From Planctomycetaceae bacterium (lineage in GTDB: Bacteria; Planctomycetota; Planctomycetia; Pirellulales; Thermoguttaceae), in contig JAITST010000331.1 in the NCBI GenBank assembly GCA_031287585.1, positions 1-11,127 on the forward strand: 11,127 nt of DNA, given 5' to 3'. Position 1 is the stretch's first letter. Every line of letters starts with the position of its first letter. The position numbers and the translations under genes are program-made. Positions 1 to 6,908 of the stretch are shown piece by piece. The notes under the pieces are model-generated. The model saw only the letters and a program-made list of their open reading frames with translations, made no database searches and was not told the DNA's origin.

Positions 1-1243
1 CTAGTTCCGACTCAATCCAAATCTTACCGTTCAACATTTCAACGATACGTTTTGAAATCGCAAGTCCAAGACCTGTACCGCCGAAATTGCGAGACGTGCT
101 GCTGTCCGCTTGTTCAAAAGCATTGAACAAGCGTGACTTCTGTTCGGAACTGATACCGATACCAGTGTCGGTTACGTCGAACTGGATAACGCAATCGCCG
201 TTGTCTTCTTCCGATACTAACGCAATGTTGACGCTAATCCTGCCGTTTTCGGGTGTGAACTTGACCGCGTTCGAGAGCAGGTTCGTGAGAACTTGTATGA
301 TACGTTGGTCGTCGGATTCGATAACCGCCGGAATGTTGCGGTCGATACGAACCGATAATTCTTGCCCGCGTTCTTCGACACGAAAGTTTATAACGTTGAC
401 AACACGTTGTAACATTCGTTCAAAATTGAACTCGGTGAGCGAGATAGAAAACTTGTTTGCTTCGATTTTTGATATGTCGAGGATGTCGTTGATTACGCCG
501 AGTAAGTGTGTTGACGCTCCTTCGATTTTACCCAGACAATATTCTTTCTTCTCAATCGTCGGCGACGATTTCCCGATTGCGGTCATACCGATAATCGCGT
601 TGAGCGGAGTCCGTATTTCGTGCGACATATTCGAAAGGAACGTACTTTTCGCGAGACTAGCGTGTTCCGCCAGCAACTTCGCCTCCTCCGCGTTTTGCTG
701 TGCCAACCGCATATCAGTTACGTCGTGCAACATCATAAGCGAACCGTCAAAATCGGTTGACTGCATCGGGACAAACTGCAACTGATAATGGCGTACTTCT
801 TTGCCGGACAAGTTGAGCAAAATTTCAGACCTGATAATCTGACGTGTTTTGCATGCGGAAATCAATTTTTCAGCAAGTTCGTCCACCCATTTTTCGTCTG
901 CGAACTTTTTGAAAATTTCGCGGAACTTTTTACTGTTGATTTCAAAGAAATGTGTGATACCAGATTCGACGAGAAAGGTATTTGTACAATACGAAAACCG
1001 TCCTTCGCTATCGAACAACAGAATAATGTCCGGACTATTTTCAAGTATCAGACGCATATACTGTTCCTGACGGCGTTTCTCGAACGCCTGCATAGCCGCG
1101 ATGCTCTGGCTCGAAGTCGCCAACTGCTTATTACGCTCGTGAGCAGTCTGCAATCGCGCAAGTTGACGCGCCAACTTCGCATTATCTCTTTGAAGTTGAG
1201 CGATTTGACTTTGCAGGTTTTCTTGCTCTTGCTCGGGTAACAT
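1..1243 (-). CDS. PAS-domain sensor histidine kinase, 3' end cut off by window edge
   Basis: Cytoplasmic sensor kinase that autophosphorylates on histidine and passes the phosphate to a receiver domain. Seen in 414 codons: a Gln/Leu-rich coiled coil at residues 5-60, a PAS domain at about 62-180 (LENSPDIILLFD, then LMMLHDVTD), a HisKA domain with phospho-acceptor His208 in SNMSHEIRTPLN, and a HATPase domain with N box N321-LLS-N325, G1 box DTGIG at 359-363, F box FNAFEQ at 373-378 and G2 box GGTGLGL at 388-394. There is no signal peptide or membrane segment, so the stimulus is probably intracellular. The ATG at 1243 is forced by in-frame TGA and TAA just upstream (1247-1252). No Shine-Dalgarno is visible. 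The frame is still open at base 1, two residues into the usual 'ESELG' end of the ATPase domain. A receiver domain may follow, as in hybrid kinases of this HisKA subtype, but it is outside the window. Confidence 0.93.
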   Translation of the reverse strand, partial: MLPEQEQENLQSQIAQLQRDNAKLARQLARLQTAHERNKQLATSSQSIAAMQAFEKRRQEQYMRLILENSPDIILLFDSEGRFSYCTNTFLVESGITHFFEINSKKFREIFKKFADEKWVDELAEKLISACKTRQIIRSEILLNLSGKEVRHYQLQFVPMQSTDFDGSLMMLHDVTDMRLAQQNAEEAKLLAEHASLAKSTFLSNMSHEIRTPLNAIIGMTAIGKSSPTIEKKEYCLGKIEGASTHLLGVINDILDISKIEANKFSISLTEFNFERMLQRVVNVINFRVEERGQELSVRIDRNIPAVIESDDQRIIQVLTNLLSNAVKFTPENGRISVNIALVSEEDNGDCVIQFDVTDTGIGISSEQKSRLFNAFEQADSSTSRNFGGTGLGLAISKRIVEMLNGKIWIESEL

Positions 1244-1426
1244 TGGTTATCAGGGTTCGTGGGTAACGGAGAAATTCGTGATTGAGTTTGACTGTTGTCA
1301 AAGTACAACCGCGAAAAGCATATACATAGGCAACGTCTAAAAACTCCACCATTTCGTTTGACAATCCTCTAATTTTACGTGGTTTGCTGTTTTGAGTCAA
1401 TAGGTTTTAGAAGATGCCAAAAGTTA

Positions 1427-1458
1427 CTGCAAACCCTTATCCCCGTAAGGGGTTGAAC
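1427..1458. repeat. Short imperfect hairpin before the autotransporter fragment
   Basis: AACCCTTA and TAAGGGGTT pair with one bulged G around a short C-rich loop, giving a small hairpin just before the fragment begins. No T-tract follows directly. It may be an old terminator or chance. Apart from this hairpin, nothing supported lies between the kinase start (1243) and 1470. Confidence 0.3.
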
Positions 1459-1470
1459 AAAGTGTTATAG

Positions 1471-1725
1471 CGGTATTTTTTGTTGAACGGCTACATCGGC
1501 GCGGTGTGGGACTACGAGTTTTCGGGCGAAGCGAACGGGTATGCCAGCAACGCACCGGTTCTTGCGCCATCAGTACGCGGCGGAACAGCAATCGGCGAAA
1601 TCGGCTTGAACGCGACATTGCGGCGTATTGAATTGCACGCCGGTCTCGAAGGATACCTCGGTCAACGCGAAGGTTTCAGCAGAAACGTCGGCGCGGCGGT
1701 TCTAAATCAGTTTTTTCACAGATAG
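1471..1725 (+). pseudogene. Stranded C-terminal fragment of an autotransporter beta-barrel domain
   Basis: An open frame after the stop at 1468 encodes about 75 residues that resemble the last strands of a type V autotransporter barrel. It shows GYIGAVWDYEFSGEANGYA, then RGGTAIGEIGLN, then LHAGLEGYLGQREGF and NVGAAV: alternating aromatic/Gly strands in the order typical of these C-termini. There is no start codon with a ribosome site, no signal peptide and no passenger domain. The final strand lacks the usual terminal Phe and instead runs into LNQFFHR, where a repeat (1711-1731) takes over. I read it as a gene remnant left by rearrangement rather than a real 80-residue protein. Similarity was judged by eye; a barrel-domain profile search would settle it. 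A small real ORF starting at TTG 1480 is less likely. Confidence 0.6.
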
Positions 1726-1733
1726 TTAAGGAT
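1711..1733. repeat. Copy of the TTTTTTCACAG-TAGTTAAGG repeat arm
   Basis: TTTTTTCACAGATAGTTAAG here matches the left arm of the perfect inverted repeat at 9360-9430 with one A/G change. It starts where the autotransporter similarity ends, so it marks the 3' breakpoint of that fragment. The complementary arm is not present nearby in full. Confidence 0.6.
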
Positions 1734-1795
1734 AGGCAGCAGTTATCAGACAGCAGATTGCAGACGACTGCTGTTCGATAACTGCCTTTGCTATC
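1731..1795 (-). terminator. Bulged hairpin downstream of the Tat-type Gfo/Idh/MocA gene
   Basis: Arms 1739-1756 and 1768-1785 pair over 18 bp with two mismatches around an 11-nt loop. GATAG (1731-1735) and CTATC (1791-1795) extend the structure. It begins 8 bp past the end of the minus-strand oxidoreductase gene, the place expected for a terminator. No T-tract follows on the minus strand, so it is not a textbook intrinsic terminator. It could instead stabilise the mRNA 3' end. Confidence 0.45.
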
Positions 1796-1803
1796 GGGTG
1801 TAT

Positions 1804-3138
1804 TCACAATGCCGGAAAAGCCCAGCCGTCGCGGAACTCCGGTTTGAGATGGGCGTTGACCGCTTCCGAATCCGTTGTCATCGTTTCGGGATTCCACGTT
1901 GCCCGTTTCGTACCAGTTCGGTGCATCTGCGCCGCAACAGAAATCGCCTCCATATACCGACCGGCATATTCAAAACGGCACTCGCACATCTCCGGCTTGC
2001 CCGCCTTGATCGCCTCAATCCATTGCCGATGATGACCGACACTCGGCAGAAATGATGTGTACGGGTTCGGCGGTTGAAAATCGGCAAACTTCTCCGCCGG
2101 CAACAATTTGTGATAGCCGTAATGCACTTGCAGCGAACCCTCTTTGCCGACAAACAACACTCCCGCGTTTTGACTTGCGTCAATCCGTTCCGGCGCGATG
2201 CCTTCCGGTCGGCGGTTGCCGTCGTACCAATGAAGTTTGAACGGATTGCCGTTTGCGTGCCGGTGCGTAAATGTGATGTGCTGATAGTCCCGGTTGTACA
2301 ACGGATGCGGTTCGGGTCCGTCAATCTCAATCACGCTCGGCGGCGTGATGTTCAACGCTGTCCACGCTAAATCAATCGTGTGCGGTCCCATTCCAGCGAC
2401 CCAGCCGCTGCCGGAATGCCAGAAACCGTACTTGCTGAACGAGAGCCACGCACTGTTGAACGGACGGAACGGCGTTGGTCCGAGCCAAAGGTCGTAATCC
2501 AACTCTTCGGGAACCGGCGTACTGCCGACCGGGTCTTCCTTCGGAACGTAAGTTCCCTGACACCAAATATGCACATCGGCGATGTCGCTCACACTGCCAA
2601 TCGCTCCGGCACGGAGTAACTCAATGCCTCGATAATAATGAGCGCCGTTCCACGAGCGGACTTGCGTTCCCGTTTGTGTACAGAGTTTCTTCTTCCGCGC
2701 AAAATCGGTCATCAGCCGGGTTTCCCAAACGGAATTGGCAAGCGGCTTTTCGCAGTAGCAATGCAAACCGCGATTCATCGCATCGCACGCGACAATGCCG
2801 TGCGTGTGGTCGAGCGTCGCGACTAATATCGCGTCGAGTTCCTTGCTCTTTTCGTCGAGCATCACGCGGTAATCTTTGTAACGGTGTTCGACATTGTATC
2901 TGTCCGATTGGGCGGCAAGCGTTTTGGAATTGACATCGCAAAACGCCAAAAGTTTTTCCGAACCGCTCGTTTCGGCAACCATTTCGGAAATGTTCGCGCT
3001 GCCGCGTCCGCCGACACCGACAACGGCGATGTTGAGTTTCGAGTTCGGGCTTTTTTCAGCCAAAACTGCGGGTGAGCAAACCGCGCCGAGTGTTAAAGCG
3101 GAGGCGGTTTGAAGGAAAGTACGTCTGCTGTTTTTCAT
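1804..3138 (-). CDS. Tat-exported Gfo/Idh/MocA family oxidoreductase
   Basis: Predicted NAD(P)-dependent sugar or polyol dehydrogenase, 444 aa. An N-terminal twin-arginine signal (SRRTFLQTASA, Arg5-Arg6, hydrophobic to Ala27) indicates export in folded form with its cofactor bound. The Rossmann domain starts at about 34 with the dinucleotide loop GVGGRG at 41-46. The family Lys motif EKP is at 130-132. The C-terminal substrate domain has GMGPHTID at 249-256, with His253 and Asp256 at the usual catalytic-face positions. Length and layout fit the secreted planctomycete group. I chose ATG 3138 over an in-frame upstream start at 3198 because the Tat signal begins there and the extra 20 residues would cover the 3184-3201 hairpin. 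No Shine-Dalgarno is seen. It is the last gene of the minus-strand cluster. Substrate unknown. Confidence 0.93.
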   Translation of the reverse strand: MKNSRRTFLQTASALTLGAVCSPAVLAEKSPNSKLNIAVVGVGGRGSANISEMVAETSGSEKLLAFCDVNSKTLAAQSDRYNVEHRYKDYRVMLDEKSKELDAILVATLDHTHGIVACDAMNRGLHCYCEKPLANSVWETRLMTDFARKKKLCTQTGTQVRSWNGAHYYRGIELLRAGAIGSVSDIADVHIWCQGTYVPKEDPVGSTPVPEELDYDLWLGPTPFRPFNSAWLSFSKYGFWHSGSGWVAGMGPHTIDLAWTALNITPPSVIEIDGPEPHPLYNRDYQHITFTHRHANGNPFKLHWYDGNRRPEGIAPERIDASQNAGVLFVGKEGSLQVHYGYHKLLPAEKFADFQPPNPYTSFLPSVGHHRQWIEAIKAGKPEMCECRFEYAGRYMEAISVAAQMHRTGTKRATWNPETMTTDSEAVNAHLKPEFRDGWAFPAL

Positions 3139-3174
3139 CGTATTATAGGGGGTTAAAAGTGAAAGGTTTGATTG

Positions 3175-3211
3175 AAAACCCTCCGGTTGGCGCGCCAACC
3201 GAAAGGGTTTT
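3175..3211 (-). terminator. Palindromic hairpin between the DUF6807 and Tat oxidoreductase genes
   Basis: An 18-bp perfect palindrome (3184-3201, core GGTTGGCGCGCCAACC) is extended, after a small bulge, by AAAACCCT and AGGGTTTT arms. Minus-strand RNA would form a strong hairpin ending in a short T-run, 23-59 bp past the DUF6807 gene. It would thus separate that gene from the oxidoreductase 37 bp further on. The structure is nearly symmetric, so it could also act on the plus strand. The core recurs at 9433. Confidence 0.6.
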
Positions 3212-3250
3212 TGAAAAAGGTTTTTGTTAGTGGTTAAGGTTTCGAGTTAA
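3184..3250. repeat. Palindrome plus 3'-end repeat, copy A
   Basis: The palindrome and the roughly 50 bp to its right match 9433-9501 at about 70% identity outside the palindrome, with one gap. The match includes the shared word AGTGGTTA and the stop region of DUF6807. The repeat therefore covers the last codons (FNSKP-stop) of that gene. See copy B. Confidence 0.65.
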
Positions 3251-4190
3251 ATTCCGACCACGCTTTCTTTTTCGCTTCGTCATCGAACGACGCGTCGTGC
3301 AGCCAGAGTTGCAAGTGCAATGTCAGCGGTTCGGATTTTTTCAACGTGTAACGTGTTCCCGATTTTGGGAATGTCGGCTGAAACCAGTTGAGGTTGGGGA
3401 ATTGGACAAATTCGCCCGGATAGTCGGGGTTGGTCGTTTTCTCAAATACGGTGAGTTCCGTTCGACCTTCCGATTTCGGATTTTTCCACGACGCGCCAAC
3501 CCACGCCGGATTTTGAGCCGCGTTTTCTTTTTCGCTCAACGTGCTTGCTTTCCAGTCGGCGAGCGGCTGCATTCGGATATTGAGTCCGCCGTATGCTTTC
3601 GTACCGCGACGGGCGATTGTTACCTCATCGACCAGCGATTCCAGCCGCAGGTCGAAATTGATTTTGCGTCCGTTCGCGCCGCGCGGAAAAACGGTGAACG
3701 CAACCAATTCGTTGACAATCGGTTCTTCGTCTTTCCACTTCCAGACGTTTTCGGCAACGAGTTGAAACTGACCGTTTTCGGTTTTGCTCGTTGAAATTTT
3801 TCCGGTCGGGCGCGCGAAAACTTTTTGCAGCGCGTGCAGGTCTGCCAATTCGCCTTTGTAACCGACTTCGGGCCACGCCCAATAAATGCCGCGATGATGC
3901 GGATGGTCATCGCTCCAATCTTTCGTAACCGGCTGCCCGTCGAAATCGAAGAGCGGCTGAATGTAATTGCTTCGCGGAACGGCATATTGCCGCGCGTATT
4001 TGTTGTCCTTGATTTTGTCCCCATATCCTTCCGGCAGCGGGACGGTCTTGTAGTTGTACTGAAAAACAGGGACGCTGTTTTCCGTGATGACGTACTCGCC
4101 TTTTGCGTCGTCAACTTTGATGTCGAAGTCGGCACGGGCAATGACTGCGCCAACCGACAAGACAATGAGAAATGATGTGAAATGTTTCAT
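3234..4190 (-). CDS. DUF6807 (PmoA-like) secreted protein
   Basis: 318 aa with a Sec signal peptide (MKHFTSFLIVLSVGAVIARA, cleavage likely after Ala20), so periplasmic or exported. The body matches the DUF6807 family, often labelled 'PmoA-like' or 'methane oxygenase PmoA' in databases; that label is a name carry-over, not evidence of methane oxidation. The hallmark is SDDHPHHRGIYWAW at 93-106, a His-rich loop in a beta-sandwich. Other family features are the conserved R-Y-proline-loop segment YIQPLFDFDG at 76-85 and alternating beta strands to the end. The start at 4190 is supported by GAAAGGA 9 nt upstream (4200-4206), one of the few clear ribosome sites here. Members usually sit with Gfo/Idh/MocA proteins and sugar catabolism genes, as they do here. 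Biochemical role is unknown. Confidence 0.88.
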   Translation of the reverse strand: MKHFTSFLIVLSVGAVIARADFDIKVDDAKGEYVITENSVPVFQYNYKTVPLPEGYGDKIKDNKYARQYAVPRSNYIQPLFDFDGQPVTKDWSDDHPHHRGIYWAWPEVGYKGELADLHALQKVFARPTGKISTSKTENGQFQLVAENVWKWKDEEPIVNELVAFTVFPRGANGRKINFDLRLESLVDEVTIARRGTKAYGGLNIRMQPLADWKASTLSEKENAAQNPAWVGASWKNPKSEGRTELTVFEKTTNPDYPGEFVQFPNLNWFQPTFPKSGTRYTLKKSEPLTLHLQLWLHDASFDDEAKKKAWSEFNSKP

Positions 4191-4199
4191 TGTTTGATT

Positions 4200-4206
4200 T
4201 CCTTTC
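4200..4206 (-). promoter_or_regulatory. Ribosome binding site of the DUF6807 gene
   Basis: On the minus strand GAAAGGA lies 9 nt before ATG 4190. It supports that start and is notable because most other genes in the window lack such a site. Confidence 0.7.
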
Positions 4207-4223
4207 GGGGTTAAACTAAATGG

Positions 4224-4406
4224 TTAAGTTAAGGGCATTTCTAAAAACATCAGATTTAACCGCGGAGTTCGCAGAGAAACGCAGAGATTTTATTTTGAAG
4301 ATTTTTTGTAATGATTCATAATAGAATAAGTTACAAAAAACACTCCTCTGCGATTCTTTGCGTCCTTTGCGGTTAAAAAAAATTATTAGATGTTCCCTTA
4401 AACTAA
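4224..4406. repeat. Long imperfect inverted repeat between URO-D-like and DUF6807 genes
   Basis: Inner arms 4256-4286 and 4346-4376 pair at 25 of 31 positions, plus three G-T pairs. They hold the words CGCAGAGA and CTCTGCG and flank a 59-nt A/T-rich loop. Outer arms 4224-4244 and 4386-4406 match at about 16 of 21. The right end reaches into the stop codon of the URO-D-like gene. It fills the 212-bp gap, with no ORF inside. It may be a MITE-like repeat or a two-way 3'-end structure. CGCAGAGA-type inverted repeats are widespread in several phyla. Confidence 0.7.
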
Positions 4407-5431
4407 TGGTTAAACTCTCTTACCGTTCTGACGAACGTTTTGATGTTTTCTGTTGGTGTTTCCGCCGGCAACGCGCAGCCCGCTCCGATGACGATTCCGT
4501 TACCGTGAAATGTTTCCAGCACTTGTATCGTTTTCTCTTTGATTGTTTGCTCGTTGCCGAAACAAAATGTGCCAGAGGGGTCGAGGATTCCGAATACGAT
4601 TGACTTTTTGTCCATCGTTTTTCGCACTTCCATTATATCCGTTTTGTAGTCAATTTCGACACCCGCAAAGCCGCATTCGGACAGCGTTTGCAATATGCGG
4701 TTCGTGTTTCCGCAGATATGACAGACCGTTTCGATTCCGTCGTTCGCCAATTCCCGCGCCAACCGGCTTTGAAACGGTGCCGCAAACTTTTGGTACATCG
4801 CCGGCGAAATCAAATCGGGACTGCACATACTATCACCGAAACTTGTCATATCCGCTCCCGCTGATTTGACCAAACGATGAAACGCAAGATGAACTTCGTA
4901 ACAACGTTCGATCAGGCGGAGTATCGCCGGTTCTTGCTGCGGATTCTTCATTGCGAGCATCATATTCGTCATTCCATAAACCGCCATTGCCAAACTGAAC
5001 GCCCCTTGATCGGCATTGCCGCGTATAAATAATTCGCCGCCGACTTGCTGCCGTATCAGCCGTATCGCTTCCAAATAAATCTGTATCCGTTCGTCCGACT
5101 GCAATTTTTTCACCTCGGCGTTTTCAATCACAACCTCAATGTCGTCTGAAATCGGCGCGGTAACTTTTGCCGGTATGTCGTCGGGAAAATACGTTTCCGC
5201 GCCGAGTGCCGACGCTTCGAGCGCGGTGTCAACATCGGTCAATATGCCGTCCAGCCCGTACTTCGCCGAAGCGTCAATAAACGCTTTCGCGATGTTGTGC
5301 GGGTTGCCGCGAAACTGCTTCATCGTCAAACCCGCCTCGCGCGCCGCGGGCATAAAGTTATGCAGCATAATCGGGACAACATCGGTCGGGATGTTGTGCA
5401 GCGTATTGTGAATTCGTTGATAGCCGTTCAT
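4403..5431 (-). CDS. Uroporphyrinogen decarboxylase-family protein, MtaA/CmuA-like
   Basis: 342 aa TIM-barrel protein of the URO-D superfamily, cytoplasmic. It is not the heme enzyme: the RQAGR substrate motif expected near the N-terminus is missing (IPTDVVPIMLHNFMP stands there). Instead it has the zinc-thiolate signature of the corrinoid methyltransferases MtaA/MtbA: His238-x-Cys240 in CHICGNT, and Cys319 in GAGCALPAETP. The segment DGILTDVDTALEASALG at 61-77 fits the same branch. By family knowledge such proteins move a methyl group between a corrinoid protein and a thiol or other acceptor. No corrinoid protein is in the window, so the partner is unknown. Start ATG 5431 is 3 nt after the stop of the upstream dehydrogenase, which implies translational coupling and a shared mRNA. 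Confidence 0.88.
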   Translation of the reverse strand: MNGYQRIHNTLHNIPTDVVPIMLHNFMPAAREAGLTMKQFRGNPHNIAKAFIDASAKYGLDGILTDVDTALEASALGAETYFPDDIPAKVTAPISDDIEVVIENAEVKKLQSDERIQIYLEAIRLIRQQVGGELFIRGNADQGAFSLAMAVYGMTNMMLAMKNPQQEPAILRLIERCYEVHLAFHRLVKSAGADMTSFGDSMCSPDLISPAMYQKFAAPFQSRLARELANDGIETVCHICGNTNRILQTLSECGFAGVEIDYKTDIMEVRKTMDKKSIVFGILDPSGTFCFGNEQTIKEKTIQVLETFHGNGIVIGAGCALPAETPTENIKTFVRTVREFNH

Positions 5432-5434
5432 TGA

Positions 5435-6508
5435 TTATAATTTTACCGGTACACGTTTTTCATAACATTCCAACGCCGCGAACACAACTTCGTGGCTGCG
5501 CACCGCGTCCGCAAGGTTGCAGTGCGACTCAACGTTGTTCGTGATACAACCGATGAAGTGATCAATCTCCGCCTGAAACGGGTGGTGCGAAACGTTGCTG
5601 GAATCCGGCAATATCGTTGGTATTTCGATCCAATCATTTTGTTTCGGAAAGAACTCCGACCAAATTTTGTTATCGACCGCCGTGCCTTTGTCGCCGAAAA
5701 TCCGAATCGGAAAACGGTACGGCATCACGCATTCCGCGTTGACACAAACTTTCGCTTTCGCACCGTTTGCCAACTCCATCAGGATTACTTCCAATCCGTC
5801 GTACTCCATCGGCGGCGCGTTGTCTGTCCAAGTATTGTTCATCGGATTGAACTCCCGCGTTCGTCCTTTCCGAACACCGCCCGCCATTGCGAAAACTTCT
5901 GTCGGTAACGCGGCGGCGTTGGCATCGGTCGAAGCCAGCCAGCGTGCCGCGTCAATCGCGTGGCAACCGGCAACGAGCGACGCGCTCACGCCTTGCTCAA
6001 TTGTTCGGGCATCTTTCCAACCGCCCCACCAACTTCCGTTGTAACTCATATAATCGACTTCGACATAGTACGGCGTTCCGAAAATGCCGTCCGCTAACAT
6101 TTTCTTCAACGTTACGAGCAGCGGATTCCAACGCAGCACGAAACTGACAACCGTTTTCACACCTGCCGCCGCAACCGCGTCGCGCATTCGCCGCAAGTCG
6201 TTCAGTGTCGTTGCCGCCGGTTTTTCAATGACAATGTGCTTGCCGAGTGCCGCCGCTTCGAGGACATTTTCGCAATGCAAATGTTGCGGAGTGCAAATCG
6301 AAACGGCATCGACATCGGGTTGGCGCAACGCTTGCGACAACTCGGTATGACAGCGGACATTGTCCAAGCCGAGTTCGGCAACCATTGCGGCGGCGCGTTC
6401 GGCGGAGACATCGTTGACCGCAACGATACGGCAATCGCCGCGGTTGCGGTAAGCCGCGCAATGCTGCCGGGCAACCCAGCCCGCACCGTTAATCAGTATT
6501 CCGTACAT
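5435..6508 (-). CDS. Cytoplasmic Gfo/Idh/MocA family dehydrogenase
   Basis: 357 aa, predicted NAD(P)-dependent sugar/inositol-type dehydrogenase. There is no signal peptide, unlike its distant relative at 1804-3138. The Rossmann fold begins at residue 2 with ILINGAGWVARQH; the EKP motif is at 95-97. The C-terminal domain has the catalytic-face motif GCHAIDAARW with His183 and Asp186, preceded by an Arg/Trp-rich strand (SFVLRWNP, WWGGWKD) that often shapes the sugar pocket. It is the first gene of the minus-strand cluster and is coupled to the URO-D-like gene (3-nt gap). No Shine-Dalgarno precedes ATG 6508; the direct repeats at 6515-6580 begin 7 bp upstream and probably overlap its promoter. 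The divergent AraC gene suggests induction by a substrate. Which sugar is oxidised cannot be told. Confidence 0.93.
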   Translation of the reverse strand: MYGILINGAGWVARQHCAAYRNRGDCRIVAVNDVSAERAAAMVAELGLDNVRCHTELSQALRQPDVDAVSICTPQHLHCENVLEAAALGKHIVIEKPAATTLNDLRRMRDAVAAAGVKTVVSFVLRWNPLLVTLKKMLADGIFGTPYYVEVDYMSYNGSWWGGWKDARTIEQGVSASLVAGCHAIDAARWLASTDANAAALPTEVFAMAGGVRKGRTREFNPMNNTWTDNAPPMEYDGLEVILMELANGAKAKVCVNAECVMPYRFPIRIFGDKGTAVDNKIWSEFFPKQNDWIEIPTILPDSSNVSHHPFQAEIDHFIGCITNNVESHCNLADAVRSHEVVFAALECYEKRVPVKL

Positions 6509-6514
6509 AATGAT

Positions 6515-6580
6515 TTGTGTTTGGTAAAAAAGTTGTGTTTGGTATAAAGTTGTGTTTGATATGAGGAGTGATGTTTAGTA
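6515..6580 (-). promoter_or_regulatory. Four direct repeats, likely AraC-family operator
   Basis: Plus-strand word TTGTGTTTGGTA occurs at 6515-6526 and 6533-6544, as TTGTGTTTGATA at 6550-6561, and degenerate (9 of 12) at 6569-6580. Spacing is 18, 17 and 19 bp. AraC-family proteins contact direct half-sites about two helical turns apart (17-21 bp), and an AraC gene diverges from this gap. The array lies just before the dehydrogenase start, so it is a good candidate operator for the 6508-1804 cluster. Binding is inferred, not shown. Confidence 0.6.
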
Positions 6581-6659
6581 TTTTCACATCATTTTACCAT
6601 CACGATATTCCCTTGTCGTTCAAATCCGTGCTTAGCACAAAATCGAACAAGAGAAACAG

Positions 6660-6710
6660 ATGAGTGAAATTATCATTGACCCGTCAAAAGACAGGTACAT
6701 ACTGGATTAA
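6660..6710 (+). pseudogene. Truncated duplicate of the AraC gene start (16-codon ORF)
   Basis: ATG at 6660 encodes MSEIIIDPSKDRYILD and then TAA. The AraC gene at 6909 begins MSEIIIDPSKERHILD. DNA identity is 45 of 49 from the ATG, and about 21 of 29 in the bases before it, so the upstream region was copied too. Of the four changes two are silent and two are amino-acid changes (E to D, H to Y), which suggests the copy was once a coding paralogue. Similarity stops near 6707. It is either the remnant of a second regulator or a retained short leader ORF. Confidence 0.75.
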
Positions 6711-6746
6711 CATTTCTTTTCGGTCTTCGGTTGGCGCGAATAAAAA

Positions 6747-6797
6747 CCCGCAGCGTAAGCAAGGACAATGTGCTAAAACCCTCGCTTGCGCTCTGGG
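6747..6797 (+). repeat. Imperfect hairpin between leader ORF and AraC gene
   Basis: Arms 6747-6764 (CCCGCAGCGTAAGCAAGG) and 6780-6797 pair at 14 of 18 around a 15-nt loop. On the plus strand CTTTT follows, so it could act as a weak terminator or attenuator before the AraC gene. The GCGTAAGC/GCTTGCGC words look like a dispersed repeat. Confidence 0.5.
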
Positions 6798-6836
6798 CTT
6801 TTGCTTGCGTTACTGCCTACTATGAATAAAAGGTGC

Positions 6837-6865
6837 TTGCAAAGTGCCGCCGGTTCGAGTACATT
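6837..6865 (+). promoter_or_regulatory. Possible sigma70-type promoter of the AraC gene
   Basis: TTGCAA (6837-6842), a 17-bp spacer and TACATT (6860-6865) each match consensus at four of six bases. They lie 43 bp before ATG 6909. This is a motif match only. Confidence 0.35.
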
Positions 6866-6908
6866 TTTACAATGCGAAACTTAACCCAAAACCGAACAGG
6901 CACAACCG

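Noticed and set aside
87..1240. Plus-strand open frames of 232 and 150 codons
   Set aside because: They are antisense to a clear histidine kinase with H, N, G1 and G2 boxes on the minus strand, and their translations show no family pattern.
3142..3147. Perfect TATAAT on the minus strand just before the Tat oxidoreductase start
   Set aside because: It is only 3 nt from the ATG and has no acceptable -35 at 16-18 bp. It would place the transcript start inside the start codon, so I do not call it a promoter.
1804..3198. Longer start of the Tat oxidoreductase at 3198
   Set aside because: The extra residues lie over the palindromic hairpin and would bury the twin-arginine signal away from the N-terminus.
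3234..4190. Particulate methane monooxygenase subunit, from the 'PmoA' label of the family
   Set aside because: The protein is soluble with a cleavable signal and lacks the membrane helices of true PmoA; the label is a database name.
4403..5431. HemE, the heme-pathway uroporphyrinogen decarboxylase
   Set aside because: The N-terminal RQAGR motif is missing and the methyltransferase zinc residues are present; there are no heme genes nearby.
6515..6580. CRISPR-like array
   Set aside because: Repeats are only 12 bp with 5-7 bp spacers, far too short; there are no cas genes.
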